Shown piece after piece: positions 1-5,635 of a stretch of DNA of 10,775 nt. The notes under the pieces are model-generated. The model was not told the DNA's origin. It did not search any database and saw nothing but the letters and a program-made list of their open reading frames with translations. Each line of letters begins with the position of its first letter. Within the stretch, counting starts at the first letter, position 1. A program made the position numbers and the translations under genes. The stretch is from Mageeibacillus sp. UBA1257 (GTDB taxonomy: Bacteria > Bacillota > Clostridia > UBA1212 > UBA1257), in contig DBVT01000008.1 in NCBI GenBank assembly GCA_002308775.1, positions 2,057 through 12,831 on the forward strand, read 5' to 3'.

Positions 1-54
1 GAACCGACAGCCACACCGGAACCGACAGCCGCAGCGGAGCCGACAGAAGTTCCG
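1..54 (+). repeat. 18-bp tandem repeat encoding an EPTA-type linker
   Basis: Three consecutive 18-bp units (1-18, 19-36, 37-54) each begin GA[A/G]CCGACAG. The first two share their first 12 bases exactly and the third has diverged. Each unit encodes six residues starting Glu-Pro-Thr. The array lies within the stalk of the surface protein and probably continues upstream of the window. Confidence 0.7.
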
Positions 55-180
55 ACAAACGCTCCCGCTGAAGAAACAGGCACAAAGAAGGGCTGCGGAT
101 CGATCGTAGTATCGTCAACAGTCATTGCTGCGGTAACTCTTCTCGGCGCAGCCGTATTGCTCAAAAAGAGAAAAAGATAA
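1..180 (+). CDS. C-terminal end of a surface-anchored protein (5' truncated by window)
   Basis: The first reading frame is open from base 1 to a TAA at 178-180, giving the last 59 residues of a longer protein. About 26 residues are a Pro/Thr/Glu/Ala linker built on EPTA-like units. Then comes KKGCGS, a hydrophobic stretch of about 20 residues (IVVSSTVIAAVTLLGAAVLL) and the basic tail KKRKR. This is the architecture of a membrane- or wall-anchored extracellular protein: low-complexity stalk, short Gly/Cys motif, one membrane helix and a positively charged cytoplasmic end. Similar GCGS-helix-RKK tails are common on Clostridia surface and carbohydrate-active proteins (recalled knowledge). There is no LPXTG motif. 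The functional domain lies upstream of the window, so no activity can be assigned. The stop is only 44 bases before the start of the glycoside hydrolase gene, with no terminator between, so co-transcription is plausible. Confidence 0.8.
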   Translation, partial: EPTATPEPTAAAEPTEVPTNAPAEETGTKKGCGSIVVSSTVIAAVTLLGAAVLLKKRKR

Positions 181-224
181 GAATTACACACAGAAAGACT
201 CACATTGCAGGAGGAAACGTGACC

Positions 225-1919
225 ATGCTGCAACCGGTAAAAACAAAAAACGGATTTCATCTGCTCGGAAGAACAGGCAAACTGATCGACAATTTTGAAC
301 AGAGATGGCTTTTAACAGTCCCGGAGACAAACCCGGCCATCATCACATGCTTTAAGGAAAGAGACAAAAAGCCTTACAGGCCTTTTCTTCCGTGGAGCGG
401 TGAATTCGCCGGAAAATACATAACGGGAACGTATTACGTGTACAATATCACGCACAACGAGGAACTCAAAAAAGTATCCGAAAAATTCATCTTCGACCTC
501 ATCGACTGCATGGATACTGACGGATATCTCGGATGCTTCAAGCAGGGAAACCATCTCACGGGAAGATACAACAACGGAGATCTCGGAACGTGGGATACGT
601 GGGCTCATTACCATATTATGTACGGTTTTTACCTCTGGAACCTGATCCTGAAAAAAGACGAGATCGACAAGGCGCTGTATAAAATGGCTGACCTGTTCAT
701 CAATACATTCTTCAACGGTAAAATGAGGATGAAAGAGACAGGTTCCACCGAAATGAACCTTTCGCCTCTTCACATTTTCGCGCTTCTTTATCTGAAGACG
801 GGCGAAAAGAAATACCTCGATTTTGCGAAAGAGATCGAAGAGGATATCGAATCTCCCGAATGCGGCGGTTATGTTTCGTGCATGGACAGCGGCAATGAAT
901 TTTACCGGTGCAGAAAGCCGAGATGGGAGAGTTTGCATCCGATAATGGGTATAAACAGCCTGGAGGAGTGCTGCAATGATCCCAGATACGGAGAAACTGC
1001 CGAAAAGGTTTTTTACAGTATACTGAGGACGGACGTCCACAATACGGGCGGTTTCTCGACAGGTGAGCAGGCGTGCGGAACGCCTTTCATCAACGATCCG
1101 ATCGAGCTCTGCTGCGTGATAGCTTTCAACGCTCTTGCTTCCGAGGTATATTTAAAACGCCCCTCTGTAAAGATCGCCGATTTTCTCGAGAGATCGTACT
1201 ACAATGCGATCATGGGCTCCTATTCGCCCTCAGGCAGATGGTCCACATACAATACCCCCATGGAAGGCGTAAAAAGAGCAAATTACGACTGGATCGTCTT
1301 CCAGTCCAGAGCGGGATCGCCTGACCTGAACTGCTGCTCCGCAAACTCCGGAAGAGGACTCGGGCAGCTTTCTACATGGGCATATGCTGAGGACGGAGAG
1401 GACTTTTACATCAATCTGTTTGAGAAGGCATCATTCGAGACAGAATCCGGGATGAAAGTCAAGATACGCGGCGATTACCCCGTAAAATGCGTCGTCAATA
1501 TCTCTGTAGAATCAGACAAAAAGAGAAGAATACTGATCAGAGTTCCCGAATGGGCAGACAAAACGAATATCAACGGAAAGACAGTTCCCGCAGGTGAATA
1601 TTATCCGATAGAAATGGATGCAGGCAAGATCGAGATCCGCGTCAGGATCCCGCTCAAAGTGCGCTTTGAAAGAGGAGGACTGAGCTACAAGGGATTCAAG
1701 AGCTGGTACTACGGACCGATACTCTTCGGCGCGGATATGTCTGTGAACGATGGAGATCTCGCGGAAATACCGAAACTCAAACTCGCTGATTTTAAGCGCG
1801 TGAGGCCTGTCAGAGATGCCGAAACGGGCAGGATCACGATGAAACTTAACAACGGAGTCACGCTCGTAGACTTCTATATGCTCGGACAGTCGGGCAGCGA
1901 ATACAGAACGTGGCTGTGA
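225..1919 (+). CDS. GH127/DUF1680-type glycoside hydrolase (putative beta-L-arabinofuranosidase)
   Basis: Predicted retaining glycoside hydrolase with an (alpha/alpha)6-barrel and a C-terminal beta region, as in GH127. From ATG 225 it has 564 residues, somewhat shorter than the Bifidobacterium enzyme HypBA1 (about 658). The family's Cys/Glu metal centre appears intact: E294-L-C296 and the pair C370-C371 in NCCSAN. E281 in TGEQ is in the right region for the general acid/base, and one Cys of the CC pair would be the nucleophile by analogy with HypBA1. No signal peptide is seen, so it probably acts in the cytoplasm on imported oligosaccharides. AGGAGG at 209-214 lies 10 nt from ATG 225 and only 4 nt from an in-frame GTG at 219. 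I prefer the ATG, but GTG is possible. The family is likely; the L-arabinofuranosidase substrate is inferred, since DUF1680 members vary. The gene follows a surface protein and ends at a terminator. Confidence 0.85.
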   Translation: MLQPVKTKNGFHLLGRTGKLIDNFEQRWLLTVPETNPAIITCFKERDKKPYRPFLPWSGEFAGKYITGTYYVYNITHNEELKKVSEKFIFDLIDCMDTDGYLGCFKQGNHLTGRYNNGDLGTWDTWAHYHIMYGFYLWNLILKKDEIDKALYKMADLFINTFFNGKMRMKETGSTEMNLSPLHIFALLYLKTGEKKYLDFAKEIEEDIESPECGGYVSCMDSGNEFYRCRKPRWESLHPIMGINSLEECCNDPRYGETAEKVFYSILRTDVHNTGGFSTGEQACGTPFINDPIELCCVIAFNALASEVYLKRPSVKIADFLERSYYNAIMGSYSPSGRWSTYNTPMEGVKRANYDWIVFQSRAGSPDLNCCSANSGRGLGQLSTWAYAEDGEDFYINLFEKASFETESGMKVKIRGDYPVKCVVNISVESDKKRRILIRVPEWADKTNINGKTVPAGEYYPIEMDAGKIEIRVRIPLKVRFERGGLSYKGFKSWYYGPILFGADMSVNDGDLAEIPKLKLADFKRVRPVRDAETGRITMKLNNGVTLVDFYMLGQSGSEYRTWL

Positions 1920-1946
1920 TGAAGCTGCAGTGTATTTGTAAAATCG

Positions 1947-1988
1947 AAAAAAAGCCGGCGGACATTTACAGTCTGCCGGTCTTCTTTT
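1947..1988. terminator. Bidirectional rho-independent terminator between convergent genes
   Basis: A 9-bp stem (1955-1963 with 1971-1979, one G-U pair on the + transcript) closes a 7-nt loop. Seven A residues at 1947-1953 become a U tract for the minus-strand transcript. The + side has the T-rich run CTTCTTTT at 1981-1988. It lies between the stop of the glycoside hydrolase (1919) and the stop of the minus-strand ybaK gene (2010), so it can end both transcripts. The minus-strand U tract is the better one. Confidence 0.8.
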
Positions 1989-2009
1989 GATCTTATGAGA
2001 ATTGCGATG

Positions 2010-2489
2010 TTAAACTGTGATCTGCGCATATTCGAAACGTATCACTTTCGCAAGATCCGAAGGGGAGAGTTCCACCTGGTAGCCGATCTTACCCGCACTG
2101 AACATTATAGTATCGAAATTCCTTGCGCTTTCGTCTATCGTAGTCGTAAAAAACTTCTTCATACCGATGGGGGAGCAGCCTCCGTGGATATAACCCGTCA
2201 AAGGCAGAAGCTCTTTAGATTTGATCATCTCGATATTTTTCTCTCCGACGGCCTTTGCCGCCTTTTTGAGATCGAGTTCCTTTTCGACAGGAACGACGAA
2301 AACATAATATCTTTTCGACGCGCCGACAGTGACGAGCGTCTTAAAAACCTTGTCGGGATCCTCGCCTAAGATCTTTGCGACCTCCGCTCCCGCGACAGCT
2401 CCGGTATCTACGTAGCAATGATGCCTGTACGGTATCTTTTTTTGATCGAGAACGCGCATAACGTTCGTTTTTTCGTCGTTTTTATCCAT
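2010..2489 (-). CDS. ybaK: Cys-tRNA(Pro)/Cys-tRNA(Cys) deacylase, YbaK/EbsC family
   Basis: A cytoplasmic trans-editing enzyme that hydrolyses tRNA(Pro) mischarged with cysteine by prolyl-tRNA synthetase. The 159-residue length is normal for the family. Landmarks are the N-terminal KTNVMRVLDQKKIPY, the conserved lysine K50 in VFKTLV (equivalent to the essential Lys46 of the Haemophilus and E. coli proteins), a Val/Phe-rich core strand near residues 61-69, and the GYIHGGCSPIG loop at 99-109. The start ATG (2487-2489 on the minus strand) lies 2 nt past the stop of the upstream Cys-rich membrane protein gene, so the two form an operon. The ribosome site is only a weak GGCGG within the end of that gene, which suggests translational coupling. 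A later Met at residue 11 would remove the conserved KTN segment, so the first Met is preferred. The 3' end faces the shared terminator. Confidence 0.93.
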   Translation of the reverse strand: MDKNDEKTNVMRVLDQKKIPYRHHCYVDTGAVAGAEVAKILGEDPDKVFKTLVTVGASKRYYVFVVPVEKELDLKKAAKAVGEKNIEMIKSKELLPLTGYIHGGCSPIGMKKFFTTTIDESARNFDTIMFSAGKIGYQVELSPSDLAKVIRFEYAQITV

Positions 2490-2491
2490 TT

Positions 2492-2710
2492 TCAGCCGCC
2501 GATGTGAAATTGTGTATCTGCCCGGTCTTCTTCGGGGATCGCGCTGTTATCTCTGTTCGTGCATCCGACGGAGCATCCAGCACAGTTTCCGTTGCAGAAG
2601 CCCGTCTTCTTTTTCTTCTTTAAAACGGACACGAGCGCCAGTATCACGAAGCCTGCGAATATCGCTATCACAACAACAGCCCATATATTTTCAGCTATCC
2701 ATTTAAACAT
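2492..2710 (-). CDS. FeoB-associated Cys-rich membrane protein
   Basis: A 72-residue small membrane protein. Residues about 8-30 form one hydrophobic helix, a lysine run (KKKKK) follows, and then a cysteine cluster CNGNCAGCSVGC at about 39-50 with four Cys spaced 3, 2 and 3 residues apart. A short acidic and polar tail ends in GG. This matches the FeoB-associated Cys-rich membrane protein family, usually encoded beside the ferrous iron transporter gene feoB and thought to bind iron or handle electrons near the membrane; the exact role is unknown. No feoA or feoB is in this window, so the link to iron rests on family resemblance. By the positive-inside rule the lysines and Cys cluster should be cytoplasmic. 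The start ATG is preceded at 8 nt by AAGGCGG, a good Shine-Dalgarno. It is the first gene of the two-gene operon with ybaK. Confidence 0.82.
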   Translation of the reverse strand: MFKWIAENIWAVVVIAIFAGFVILALVSVLKKKKKTGFCNGNCAGCSVGCTNRDNSAIPEEDRADTQFHIGG

Positions 2711-2734
2711 AGATATTACCGCCTTTCGGATGTT

Positions 2735-2765
2735 ATTATATCATCATTTTCAGAAAAAACAACAA
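2735..2765 (-). promoter_or_regulatory. Putative sigma-A promoter for the Cys-rich membrane protein-ybaK operon
   Basis: On the minus strand a perfect TATAAT lies at 2740-2735, 24 bases before the start codon at 2710. The best -35 match is TTGTTG at 2765-2760 with a long 19-bp spacer, so the -10 carries most of the support. The inferred start of transcription near 2728 leaves a leader of under 20 nt that still contains the Shine-Dalgarno. Confidence 0.5.
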
Positions 2766-2793
2766 ATAGTTAGCTGCGGCTTACAGAAAGAAT

Positions 2794-2816
2794 AAAAACA
2801 GGCTTGTCCCTGCCTG
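2794..2816 (-). terminator. Possible weak minus-strand terminator hairpin
   Basis: CAGGC at 2799-2803 can pair with GCCTG at 2812-2816 across an 8-nt loop. The AAAAA at 2794-2798 becomes UUUUU on the minus strand directly after the stem. The stem has only 5 bp. If real, it would stop antisense transcription from the cpaF side before it enters the minus-strand operon; no minus-strand gene lies directly upstream of it. Confidence 0.25.
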
Positions 2817-2889
2817 CGCGATGTGCGTTTCCTGATTTGAGAATGTCGAATTTTGTCGACGCGATCTTTATTAACGCTGAAGGCAGGAT

Positions 2890-2918
2890 GTGACACAATA
2901 TTACTGCGCGGGGATAAT
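2890..2918 (+). promoter_or_regulatory. Putative sigma-A promoter of the cpaF-tadB-tadC operon
   Basis: GTGACA at 2890-2895 (5 of 6 to TTGACA) and GATAAT at 2913-2918 (5 of 6 to TATAAT) are separated by exactly 17 bp. Transcription would begin near 2925. The leader to ATG 2946 contains AAGGAGA at 2934-2940. This rules out the longer in-frame start at 2853, which would lie upstream of the promoter. Confidence 0.65.
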
Positions 2919-2945
2919 AGATTCGAGCGAGAAAAGGAGATTAGC

Positions 2946-4112
2946 ATGGACATCAAGATCCTTTCAGAAGCGGCTGACAGGATGCTTGCCGCAAAGATGG
3001 ACGGAGGCATCAATCTGAGCGATGCGGAGCTTCGAAAACTGATCGCAGAAATAATGGACGATATCTGCAGAAGGACGAACGTCAGTATCGAAGACAGGAG
3101 AGCTGTCGAAGAGAAGGTCTACAACACGAGAAGACGCATGGGACTTTTGCAGCCGTATCTCGATGACGCGAGCGTGAATGAGATAATGATAAACGGCACA
3201 GACAATATTTTCCTCGAAAAGAACGGGAGGCTCGTCCAGGCAGGCGAAAGATTCAGAAGCCGCGAGAGCATTTACAATACCGTCCAAAGCATGATCGCGA
3301 AGGTAAACAGAACGGTGAACGAGAGCAATCCGATCGCAGACGCGAGACTTCCGGACGGATCGAGAATTAATATTATAATGGCGCCTGTCGCGATAAACGG
3401 TCACATAGTTACAGTGAGAAAATTCGCCGAGAAGGTTTTTACGACGGACGATCTGATAGAGAAAGGGACGCTCAGGAAAGAGGAAGCATACTTTCTGCGA
3501 AAAGCAGTCCTCTCCAGAATGAATATACTGATCTCGGGCGGCACATCCACAGGCAAAACTACTTTTTTGAACGTTCTGGCGTCATTTATATCTGAAAAAG
3601 AGAGAATAGTGACTATAGAGGATTCTGCGGAGCTGATATTGACTCAGCCCGATCTTGTGAGGCTGGAGACGAGAAACGCCAATGTCGAGGGCAAGGGAGA
3701 GATCACAATGAGAGCGCTCATAAAGGCCACTATGAGGCTCAGACCTGACAGAATAATTGTCGGAGAGGTGAGGGATGAATGCGCGATAGATATGCTCACG
3801 GCGCTTTGCACGGGGCACGACGGATCAATGAGTACGGTCCACGCGAATTCTTCAAAGGACGCCGCGACGAGGCTTGAAACGCTCGCACTGTGGGAAGGAC
3901 ATGTCGGAAGCGAGACTGTGAGACGGCTGATCTCTTCCGGAATAGACCTCATCGTGCATCTTAAGAGGACAGAAGAAATGAAGAGAGTCGTCGATGAGAT
4001 CTGCGAAGTCGGAGACAGAGGAGCAGGACTTGAGTTTTGCACATTATTCAAAAATGGCGAGCGCATCTCAGACTGCACGATGAAGGGAGGTAAGATGAAC
4101 GAAAGCACTTAA
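2946..4112 (+). CDS. cpaF: CpaF/TadA-type secretion ATPase of a Tad (type IVc) pilus-like system
   Basis: A cytoplasmic hexameric ATPase of the VirB11/GspE superfamily that powers assembly or export through the TadB-TadC platform. The 388-residue protein has an N-terminal domain with DDASVNEIMINGTDNIFLE (73-91). The RecA-like domain has Walker A GGTSTGKTT (198-206), an Asp box TIEDSAEL (223-230), Walker B RPDRIIVGEVRDE (266-278) and a His box GHDGSMSTVHAN (290-301). All the catalytic motifs are intact. It lacks the long N-terminal extension of some CpaF proteins. ATG 2946 is preceded by AAGGAGA at 2934-2940; the frame stays open upstream to another ATG at 2853, but that codon precedes the likely promoter. 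The last 14 bases overlap the inferred start of tadB. The C-terminal residues MNEST follow an in-frame ATG (4095) that sits 4 nt after a GGGAGG motif; that motif is more likely the tadB ribosome site than a start for this frame. Confidence 0.93.
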   Translation: MDIKILSEAADRMLAAKMDGGINLSDAELRKLIAEIMDDICRRTNVSIEDRRAVEEKVYNTRRRMGLLQPYLDDASVNEIMINGTDNIFLEKNGRLVQAGERFRSRESIYNTVQSMIAKVNRTVNESNPIADARLPDGSRINIIMAPVAINGHIVTVRKFAEKVFTTDDLIEKGTLRKEEAYFLRKAVLSRMNILISGGTSTGKTTFLNVLASFISEKERIVTIEDSAELILTQPDLVRLETRNANVEGKGEITMRALIKATMRLRPDRIIVGEVRDECAIDMLTALCTGHDGSMSTVHANSSKDAATRLETLALWEGHVGSETVRRLISSGIDLIVHLKRTEEMKRVVDEICEVGDRGAGLEFCTLFKNGERISDCTMKGGKMNEST

Positions 4113-4806
4113 GATCTTATACTGCATATTATTTGTCGCTGCCTGCGTTCCTGTCGGAATAGTATTTTTCGACAATGCGCTCTTCGGACTTATCGGCGGT
4201 ATCGTATCATGCCCGCTTTTTTTTAGAGCGCTCAAAAAAAGAGAAAAATCATCTCAAAAGGTAAAATTGGAAAAACAGTTCTGCCGCGCTCTCGAAACGA
4301 TGAAGAGTTCGATGGCTGCCGGAGAAACTTTTGAAAATACGATAAAGGGAGTCGCTTACGGAGATTTTACGGAGGATATGTCAATAATAAAGGAAAAATT
4401 CGCCGGTGTTGACAGGATGGTCTGTTTAAATTGCGATATTACAGAGGCGTTTTCCGTATTTGCTTCGAAGAGCGGAAGCAGGGAGATATCGTGCTTTTCT
4501 GTTGCTTTGGAGAGCGTTTTAACAGCGGGGGGAGACGTCATAGAGCTTCTCGGAAGCAGCGCTGATATGATAAGAAAAAAATACGAGGCGAAAGAGGAAA
4601 TAAAAAACTGCATCGCGGAGCCTAAACTCAGTCACAGGATAATGACATTGATGCCTGTCGTGCTGATATTTATCATGCGTATGATGGCGCCGGATTATGT
4701 GGAAAAATTATACAGCGGGGCAGGGCGGATAGTCATGATCTCCATGCTTGCAGTTTTGATCGCCGCGTGGCTGATCGGAGAAAAGATAGGTGATATTAAA
4801 ATATGA
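4099..4806 (+). CDS. tadB: TadB-like inner-membrane platform protein with apparent ACG start
   Basis: A T2SSF (GspF-type) protein that would form the membrane platform with TadC and contact the CpaF ATPase. The frame is open from 4099 after a TGA at 4096-4098. Read from there, the 235 residues give two N-terminal hydrophobic segments (about 5-22 and 27-43), a basic stretch, the T2SSF region (about 57-175, with LEKQFCRALETMKSSMAAGE and GGDVIELLGSSADMIRKKYE), and two C-terminal helices (about 178-196 and 208-226). The only ATG/GTG/TTG in this frame before the T2SSF region is TTG 4267 (residue 57), which would remove both N-terminal membrane segments and has no good ribosome site. GGGAGG at 4085-4090 is 8 nt from the ACG at 4099. 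I therefore place the start at ACG 4099, possibly a mutated or miscalled ATG. Alternatives are a +1 shift from cpaF or a truncated 179-residue product. The stop overlaps tadC by 4 nt. Confidence 0.7.
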   Translation, partial: TKALKILYCILFVAACVPVGIVFFDNALFGLIGGIVSCPLFFRALKKREKSSQKVKLEKQFCRALETMKSSMAAGETFENTIKGVAYGDFTEDMSIIKEKFAGVDRMVCLNCDITEAFSVFASKSGSREISCFSVALESVLTAGGDVIELLGSSADMIRKKYEAKEEIKNCIAEPKLSHRIMTLMPVVLIFIMRMMAPDYVEKLYSGAGRIVMISMLAVLIAAWLIGEKIGDIKI

Positions 4807-5519
4807 AATTCGTACAGACGGCCAAATCAGTGATACGGGAGAGGCTTTCAAAGATCGAAAAGATGAACTGTTTCGTCTACGGAGAAGGAAAGGGGATGAA
4901 AGAATATATCAGAATGACAGTCACGCTTTGCGCTTTGGGTATTTTTGTAGCTGCCGGTTCTCTGATAATGAAAAACGGAATAATTCAAAGCGCGGCGATC
5001 TTTGCTGTTTGGGAAACGATCGGGATAACCGCCCCGTATCATCTTTTAAAAACAAAAGAACGCAAAAAGAAAATATCAATTGAGCTTGAACTGCCTGATT
5101 TTATGGACAGAACGGCTCTTCTGATAGGCGCCGGAATGCAGCTGCGTGAGGCTGTTATGACAGCAGCAGACAATCCGGGAGAGACATTTGCAAGAGAAGT
5201 GAGAGGTTGTTTTACGCAAAGCGACAGAATAGGGAATGTTGAAGAGAGTGAGTTTGTGACGCTCGAAAAGCTTGCCGCAAAATGCGAGATCCCCTCCGTA
5301 AACACTTTTGTTTCGATAATCAATCAGAATATGAAGAAAGGTTCCGATACGATGTGCGATATGCTGAGGATACAGGCTGAGATCCTGCGTACAGAACGCA
5401 AAAACAAGATCAAACGCATCGGAGAAGAGGCTGCGACATATATGCTTTTTCCGTCGATACTTATCTTCATAGCGATAATGGTCATGATGATCGCTCCCGC
5501 GGTAATAATGCTGGGGTGA
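4803..5519 (+). CDS. tadC: TadC-like inner-membrane platform protein (T2SSF)
   Basis: Second T2SSF-type protein of the Tad membrane platform, 238 residues. There is a short cytoplasmic N-terminus and two hydrophobic segments at about 38-56 and 62-80. A basic linker (KTKERKKK) follows, then a T2SSF region at about 90-205 with ELPDFMDRTALLIGAGMQLREA and a second half containing NQNMKKGSDTMCDMLRIQAE. It ends with a C-terminal hydrophobic helix (LFPSILIFIAIMVMMIAPAV). The paralogous pairing with TadB directly after a CpaF ATPase is the classic Tad arrangement. ATG 4803 overlaps the tadB TGA as ATGA, and AGGTGAT at 4788-4794 provides a ribosome site 8 nt upstream, so the two are translationally coupled. 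No clear intrinsic terminator follows, and no Flp pilin, TadV-like peptidase or TadE/F gene follows before the next unrelated gene. The substrate is therefore encoded elsewhere. Confidence 0.88.
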   Translation: MKFVQTAKSVIRERLSKIEKMNCFVYGEGKGMKEYIRMTVTLCALGIFVAAGSLIMKNGIIQSAAIFAVWETIGITAPYHLLKTKERKKKISIELELPDFMDRTALLIGAGMQLREAVMTAADNPGETFAREVRGCFTQSDRIGNVEESEFVTLEKLAAKCEIPSVNTFVSIINQNMKKGSDTMCDMLRIQAEILRTERKNKIKRIGEEAATYMLFPSILIFIAIMVMMIAPAVIMLG

Positions 5520-5525
5520 TAAAGG

Positions 5526-5546
5526 ATTCCTTGAAATAAAAGGAAT
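5526..5546 (+). other. AT-rich hairpin after tadC
   Basis: ATTCCTT at 5526-5532 and AAGGAAT at 5540-5546 form a perfect 7-bp inverted repeat around a 7-nt loop, 7 bases after the tadC stop. No T run follows, so it is a poor rho-independent terminator. It may protect the 3' end of the tad transcript or act as an operator just upstream of the next promoter. Confidence 0.4.
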
Positions 5547-5556
5547 AATACTCCAT

Positions 5557-5586
5557 TTGACAATACATTCTCTCGAAATATATAAT
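5557..5586 (+). promoter_or_regulatory. Near-perfect sigma-A promoter for the ASRT-family gene
   Basis: TTGACA at 5557-5562 and TATAAT at 5581-5586 both match consensus exactly, with an 18-bp spacer. Transcription should start near 5593, leaving about 43 nt of leader before ATG 5636. The start site lies next to an in-frame GTG at 5597, which makes that codon an unlikely start. The promoter lets this gene be expressed independently of the tad operon. Confidence 0.8.
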
Positions 5587-5635
5587 TTTCTTTGCGGTGA
5601 AGACCCGCGTCAAGAATCAGAAGGGAATGGTCTCA

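Noticed and set aside
312..1040. Long minus-strand open frame opposite the GH127 gene
   Set aside because: It is fully contained antisense to a gene with clear family motifs, has no ribosome site or recognisable domain, and its composition is that of a shadow frame. The same reasoning applies to the other antisense frames over cpaF, argJ, argB and argD.
2512..2795. Two short + strand open frames opposite the Cys-rich membrane protein gene
   Set aside because: The minus-strand gene has a family-specific Cys cluster, a promoter and a ribosome site. The + frames have none of these.
2845..2860. Inverted repeat GTCGA-N6-TCGAC upstream of cpaF as an operator
   Set aside because: The half-sites are only 5 bp and match no regulator consensus I can name. 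It is 30 bp upstream of the -35, so it could be chance.
2809..2887. Riboswitch or structured leader between the divergent operons
   Set aside because: CCTGCC (2809-2814) could pair with GGCAGG (2882-2887), but this region lies upstream of the predicted cpaF transcription start and shows no conserved aptamer features.
2853..2945. N-terminal extension of cpaF from ATG 2853
   Set aside because: The extension covers the predicted promoter (2890-2918) and the Shine-Dalgarno at 2934-2940. ATG 2946 has ideal spacing, and the extra residues look like translated intergenic DNA.
5597..5635. GTG 5597 as the start of the ASRT-family gene
   Set aside because: It lies within a few bases of the predicted transcription start and has no room for a ribosome site. 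Family alignment from memory fits a start near MSKKGKKEWF.
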